Below the pieces are notes generated by a model. The model did no database searches. It saw nothing but the letters and a program-made list of their open reading frames with translations, and was not told the origin of the DNA. Positions 60,701 to 64,000 of a stretch of 64,000 bases of DNA are shown here, piece by piece (the stretch's first letter is position 1; each line of letters starts with the position of its first letter). The DNA is from Streptomyces canus 299MFChir4.1 (lineage in GTDB: Bacteria; Actinomycetota; Actinomycetes; Streptomycetales; Streptomycetaceae), in assembly GCF_000383615.1 (NCBI RefSeq), contig NZ_KB911594.1:124001-188000 (forward strand). Direction: 5' to 3'. The translations under genes were made by a program, and so were the position numbers.

Positions 60701-61741
60701 GTGCATGTGCCTGACGGATTCATAGACGCCCCCATCTCGGCGGCGACCGGCGTGGTCGCCGCGACCGCCGTCGCGGTGAGCCTGCGCGGTGCCCGCCGTG
60801 AACTGGACGAGCGCACCGCGCCCTTGGCGGGCCTGGTCGCGGCGTTCATCTTCGCCGTGCAGATGCTGAACTTCCCCGTCGCCGCGGGGACCAGCGGACA
60901 TCTGCTCGGCGGGGCACTGGCCGCGATCCTCGTGGGCCCCTACACCGGCGTCCTCTGCGTCTCGGTGGTCCTGCTCATGCAGGGCATCCTCTTCGCGGAC
61001 GGCGGCCTGACCGCGCTCGGCGTGAACATCACCGACATGGCCGTCGTCACGACGGTCGTGGCGTACGCCGTGTTCCGAGGGCTGGTGAAGGTGCTCCCGC
61101 GCAGGCGCGGCTCGATCACCGCCGCCGCCTTCGTGGCCGCCGTGCTCTCCGTGCCCGCCGCGGCCGTCGCCTTCACCCTGATCTACGCCGTCGGCGGCAC
61201 CACCGACGTCTCCATCGGCAAGGTCGCCACCGCGATGATCGGCGTCCACGTCCTCATCGGCATCGGCGAGGCGGCCATCACCGCGCTGACCGTCGGTGCC
61301 GTCGTCGCCGTACGCCCCGACCTGGTGTACGGCGCGCGGGGCCTGCGGCAGAAGCTCAAGCTGCGGGTCGACGGCGAGCTGGTCGACGTACCGGACACCG
61401 CGCCCGTCGCCGCCGCCCGTTCGCACCGCAAGGTGTGGATCACCGGCCTGGTGACCTCCCTGGTCCTCGCCGGGTTCGTCAGCTTCTACGCCTCCGCCAG
61501 CCCCGACGGTCTGGAGAAGGTCGCCGCGGACAAGGGCATCGACGCGAGGACCGAGAAGCACGCCACCTCGGACTCCCCGCTCGCCGACTACGGCGTGCGG
61601 GACGTCGAGAACGCCCGCCTGTCCGGGGGGCTGGCGGGCGTGATCGGCGTCGGTGTCACCGTCGTCGCCGGCAGCACGGTGTTCTGGGCGGTGCGCCGGC
61701 GCCGCAGCGCCGACACCACTCCCGTGAGCACGGGCGTCTGA
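60701..61741 (+). CDS. cbiM: Energy-coupling factor transporter permease, fused CbiM-CbiN
   Basis: 346 residues from GTG 60701. VHVPDGFIDAPISAATGVVAATA is the CbiM/NikM N-terminus (M-H-I-P-D-G metal-binding start), followed by about six helices (PLAGLVAAFIFAVQMLNFPVAAGTSGHLLGGALAAI). The C-terminal segment is a CbiN-like PDGLE domain (FYASASPDGLEKVAADKGI) and final helix. The N-terminal amine and His2 bind Ni2+ or Co2+. With CbiQ and CbiO downstream this is an ECF metal importer. The Nur box upstream favours nickel over cobalt. Confidence 0.93.
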   Translation: MHVPDGFIDAPISAATGVVAATAVAVSLRGARRELDERTAPLAGLVAAFIFAVQMLNFPVAAGTSGHLLGGALAAILVGPYTGVLCVSVVLLMQGILFADGGLTALGVNITDMAVVTTVVAYAVFRGLVKVLPRRRGSITAAAFVAAVLSVPAAAVAFTLIYAVGGTTDVSIGKVATAMIGVHVLIGIGEAAITALTVGAVVAVRPDLVYGARGLRQKLKLRVDGELVDVPDTAPVAAARSHRKVWITGLVTSLVLAGFVSFYASASPDGLEKVAADKGIDARTEKHATSDSPLADYGVRDVENARLSGGLAGVIGVGVTVVAGSTVFWAVRRRRSADTTPVSTGV

Positions 61742-61742
61742 C

Positions 61743-62504
61743 ATGGGCGCCGGACACGCGCACAGGCTCTACCGGCACGGGCACTCGGCGGTGCACGCCC
61801 TGCCGCCCCACACGAAACTCGCGGCGGCCTTCGGTTTCGTGGTGGTCGTCGTCTCGACCCCGCGCGAGGCGATGTGGGCGTTCGGCCTGTACGCCGTCCT
61901 CCTGGGCGTCGTCGCGTACGCCGCGCGCGTGCCGGCCGGTTTCCTGCTGAAGCGGCTGCTGATCGAGGTGCCGTTCGTGGCGTTCGCGGTGCTCATGCCG
62001 TTCGTCGCGGAGGGCGAGCGGGTCGAGGTGCTCGGCATGTCCCTGAGCGTGAGCGGTCTGTGGGGCGCGTGGAACGTCCTCGCCAAGGGCACGCTGGGAG
62101 TCGCCGCGTCGGTGCTGCTGGCGTCCACCACCGAACTGCGCTCGGTGCTGCTCGGGTTGCAACGGCTCAGGCTCCCGCCGCTCCTCGTCCAGATCGCGTC
62201 CTTCATGATCCGCTACGGCGATGTCATCACCGACGAGATGCGGCGGATGCGGATCGCGCGGGAGTCGCGGGGGTTCGAGGCGAGCGGCGTCCGGCACTGG
62301 GGCGTGCTCGCGAAGTCGGCCGGGGCGCTGTTCATCCGCTCCTACGAACGCGGCGAGCGGGTGCACCTGGCCATGGTCAGCCGCGGTTACGCCGGTTCGA
62401 TGCCGGTGATCGACGAGGTGACCGCGTCCCGGGCGCAGTGGTCCTACGCTCTCGCGCTCCCCTTCGCCGCCCTTGTCGTCTGCGTGTTGGGATGGGCCCT
62501 GTGA
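61743..62504 (+). CDS. cbiQ: ECF transporter T component CbiQ
   Basis: 253 residues from ATG 61743, one base after cbiM's stop codon. HAHRLYRHGHSAVHALPPHTKLAAAFGFVVVVVSTPREAMWAFGLYAVLLGVVAYAARVP is the CbiQ N-terminus, and MRRMRIARESRGFEASGVRHWG contains the A-R-x coupling motif that touches the ATPase. About five membrane helices are visible. It links CbiMN to the ATPase CbiO. It overlaps cbiO by 4 bp. Confidence 0.93.
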   Translation: MGAGHAHRLYRHGHSAVHALPPHTKLAAAFGFVVVVVSTPREAMWAFGLYAVLLGVVAYAARVPAGFLLKRLLIEVPFVAFAVLMPFVAEGERVEVLGMSLSVSGLWGAWNVLAKGTLGVAASVLLASTTELRSVLLGLQRLRLPPLLVQIASFMIRYGDVITDEMRRMRIARESRGFEASGVRHWGVLAKSAGALFIRSYERGERVHLAMVSRGYAGSMPVIDEVTASRAQWSYALALPFAALVVCVLGWAL

Positions 62505-63250
62505 CAGCTTCCCTCGAAGTGACCGGACTGGCCTTCGCCTACCCCGACGGGCACCAGGCCCTGTTCGGCGTGGACTTCTCGATCGCGCGCGGCGAGCGGG
62601 TCGCGCTGCTCGGCCCGAACGGCGCCGGCAAGACGACCCTCGTGCTGCATCTCAACGGCATCCTGAGCGGCGGGGTGGGCACGGTGAAGGTCGCCGGGCT
62701 GCCCGTGGACCGGAAGCACATGGCCGAGGTCCGGCGCAGGGTCGGGATCGTCTTCCAGGACCCCGACGACCAGCTCTTCATGCCGACCGTACGCGAGGAC
62801 GTGGCCTTCGGACCGGCGGCGGCCGGGCTGAAGGGGGAGGAGCTGGAGGCACGCGTGCGGACCGCTCTGGAGCGGGTCGGCATGGCGGACTTCGCCGGAC
62901 GGCCCCCGCACCACCTGTCCTTCGGCCAGCGGCGCCGGGTGGCCGTCGCGACCGTGCTCGCCATGGAGCCGGAGATCCTCGTCCTGGACGAGCCCTCCTC
63001 CAACCTGGACCCGGCCTCGCGGCGCGAACTGGCCGACATCCTGCGCTCGCTGGACGTCACGGTCCTGATGGTCACGCACGACCTGCCCTACGCGCTGGAG
63101 CTCTGCCCGCGCTCGCTGATCCTGAGCGAGGGCACGATCGCCGCGGACGGGAGGACCGCCGAACTCCTCGCCGACGACGAGCTGATGCGCGCCCACCGGC
63201 TGGAGTTGCCCTTCGGATTCGATCCGCGGTCCGTGACAATGGGCGCGTGA
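62501..63250 (+). CDS. cbiO: ECF transporter ATPase CbiO
   Basis: 249 residues from GTG 62501. Walker A GPNGAGKTTLV, Q-loop VFQDPDDQLFMPTV, signature HLSFGQRRRVAVATVLA, Walker B ILVLDEPSSNLD and H-loop VTHD are present. F-Q-D-P-D-D-Q-L-F is characteristic of CbiO/EcfA ATPases. It overlaps cbiQ and ohrR by 4 bp on either side, giving tight coupling. Confidence 0.94.
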   Translation: MTASLEVTGLAFAYPDGHQALFGVDFSIARGERVALLGPNGAGKTTLVLHLNGILSGGVGTVKVAGLPVDRKHMAEVRRRVGIVFQDPDDQLFMPTVREDVAFGPAAAGLKGEELEARVRTALERVGMADFAGRPPHHLSFGQRRRVAVATVLAMEPEILVLDEPSSNLDPASRRELADILRSLDVTVLMVTHDLPYALELCPRSLILSEGTIAADGRTAELLADDELMRAHRLELPFGFDPRSVTMGA

Positions 63251-63708
63251 CGAACGAAGAGGACACCGGATCACTGCTGCTCGACGACCAGTTGTGCTTC
63301 GCGCTGTACGCCGCCCAGCGCGCGGTGACCGCCGCGTACCGGCCGCTCCTCGACGAGCTCGGGCTCACCTACCCGCAGTACCTCGTGCTGCTGGTGCTGT
63401 GGGAGCGCGGGGAGACCAGCGTCAAGGAGCTCGCGGGGGCGCTGCGGCTGGACTACGGCACGGTGTCGCCCTTGCTCAAACGGCTGGAGGCCGCGGGGCT
63501 CGTACGCCGGGAGCGCGCGGCGGCCGACGAGCGCTCGGTGCTCGTCGCGTGCACGGGACACGGGGAGGAACTCAGGGAGCGCGCGGCGCGCGTCCCCGCC
63601 GCGCTGCTCGCGGCGACGGATCTCGACGGCACGGAGGCCGCGCGGTTGCGCGAGGCACTGTGGCGGCTCGCGCACCGGGCGGACGCGGCGGCCGAGCGCC
63701 CCCGCTGA
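63247..63708 (+). CDS. ohrR: OhrR-type MarR family peroxide sensor
   Basis: 153 residues from GTG 63247, overlapping cbiO. Cys17 in DDQLCFALYAAQRAVTAAYRPLLDELGLTYPQYLVLLVLWERG fits the reactive cysteine of OhrR, and the winged helix TSVKELAGALRLDYGTVSPLLKRLEAAGLVRRERAAADERSVLV follows. OhrR represses ohr until the cysteine is oxidised by organic hydroperoxide. The ohr gene begins 131 bp downstream. Its overlap with the metal transporter operon is unusual and might simply reflect gene order. Confidence 0.92.
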   Translation: MTNEEDTGSLLLDDQLCFALYAAQRAVTAAYRPLLDELGLTYPQYLVLLVLWERGETSVKELAGALRLDYGTVSPLLKRLEAAGLVRRERAAADERSVLVACTGHGEELRERAARVPAALLAATDLDGTEAARLREALWRLAHRADAAAERPR

Positions 63709-63779
63709 CCGTCTGGCCTTCTGACCTTCTGACCTTCTGTTACCCGAAGTCACTACCCCCTGGTAACCCGGCACCGACC

Positions 63780-63816
63780 TACCGGCCGGTACCTTGTGCA
63801 CGATGTACTTGTGCAC
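63780..63816 (+). promoter_or_regulatory. ohr: Candidate OhrR operator upstream of ohr
   Basis: The motif CTTGTGCAC appears twice, at 63793-63801 and 63808-63816, 15 bp apart, each containing palindromic GTGCAC. It is preceded by TACCGGCCGGTA (63780-63791), a perfect palindrome. The repeats could hold OhrR across the ohr promoter. Confidence 0.55.
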
Positions 63817-63839
63817 ACTTCTCCGGGGGGAGACCAGCC

Positions 63840-64000
63840 ATGCCTGAGGAAACCGACGTCGACACCCGGCCGACGAAGATCATGTACGTGGCCGAGGCCA
63901 CCGCCCACGGCGGCCGGGACGGCTTCGTCACCAGCCAGGACGGCCAGATCGAGCTGAAGGTCGCGATGCCGCCCGCGCTCGGCGGGGACGGCGAAGGCAC
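63840..64000 (+). CDS. ohr: Organic hydroperoxide resistance protein Ohr, N-terminal part (cut by window edge)
   Basis: The frame starts at ATG 63840 with GGGGGGAG upstream and runs off the window end, leaving about 53 residues. KIMYVAEATAHGGRDGFVTSQDGQIELKVAMPPALGGDGEGT is the Ohr/OsmC N-terminal pattern (L-Y-x-A-x-A-T-x-x-G-G-R-x-G, then L-A-x-P-x-x-L-G-G), and the active-site cysteines lie beyond the window. Ohr is a thiol-dependent peroxidase for organic hydroperoxides. The first residues (MPEETDVDTRPT) are a short extension. Confidence 0.9.
   Translation, partial: MPEETDVDTRPTKIMYVAEATAHGGRDGFVTSQDGQIELKVAMPPALGGDGEG

Overview
The window is a stretch of chromosome from a Streptomyces species. 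The evidence is the very high G+C content with strong GC3 bias, frequent GTG starts, an SsgA-like sporulation protein (SsgE), a sortase-E-type LAETG surface protein, an Rpf-type resuscitation factor and actinobacterial dispersed intergenic repeats. Most of it is ordinary core chromosome, with no prophage, transposase, CRISPR array or antibiotic gene cluster.

Layout. 1-4.3 kb: the start of a putative N6-adenine DNA methylase gene (cut by the window edge), lipoproteins, a GNAT enzyme, an HNH-nuclease-like lipoprotein, an Rv0909-type small protein and a nucleotidyltransferase-fold protein. 4.7-16 kb: mfd, a MacB-like ABC exporter pair, an MFS efflux pump and a DUF485/acetate-type symporter pair. 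16-24 kb: a DivIVA-like coiled-coil protein, then four neighbouring genes that pair toxin-type enzyme domains (two deaminases, one WHH nuclease) with three classes of SUKH immunity domain, and an orphan histidine kinase. 24-31 kb: a LAGLIDADG-like protein, tRNA-Gln(TTG), glmU-prs-rplY-pth and a surface protein. 31-40 kb: ppc, a fatty acid desaturase with its TetR regulator, small proteins, the tam/tamR pair with its operator, and a LuxR-type response regulator. 40-46 kb: the galT-galE-galK operon divergent from a sodium:solute symporter. 46-54.7 kb: a degenerate response regulator, an ABC-F protein, and the tatD/rpfB/rsmA/ispE group, with rsmI. 54.7-60.5 kb: protein mannosyltransferase, two tandem penicillin-binding proteins and ssgE. 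60.7-64 kb: an ECF-type nickel/cobalt transporter operon (cbiMN-cbiQ-cbiO) with a strong Nur-like operator, then ohrR and the start of ohr.

How the genes work together. GlmU, IspE (isoprenoid precursors), the two PBPs, RpfB, PMT and SsgE all bear on envelope construction and remodelling. Gal genes and the divergent symporter form a sugar uptake and Leloir catabolism unit. CbiMN, CbiQ and CbiO overlap in one transcript with the peroxide sensor OhrR. The least explained part is the 17.6-22.7 kb SUKH/deaminase/nuclease locus: its proteins have no visible signal peptide and no type VII secretion partners nearby, so its role, whether an intracellular abortive-type defence, a nucleic-acid editing system or conflict between kin, is open. 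Other unexplained structure includes GTGAAC repeats in and before the methylase gene, a roughly 190-bp palindromic element between the two PBP genes, and several copies of dispersed intergenic repeats.
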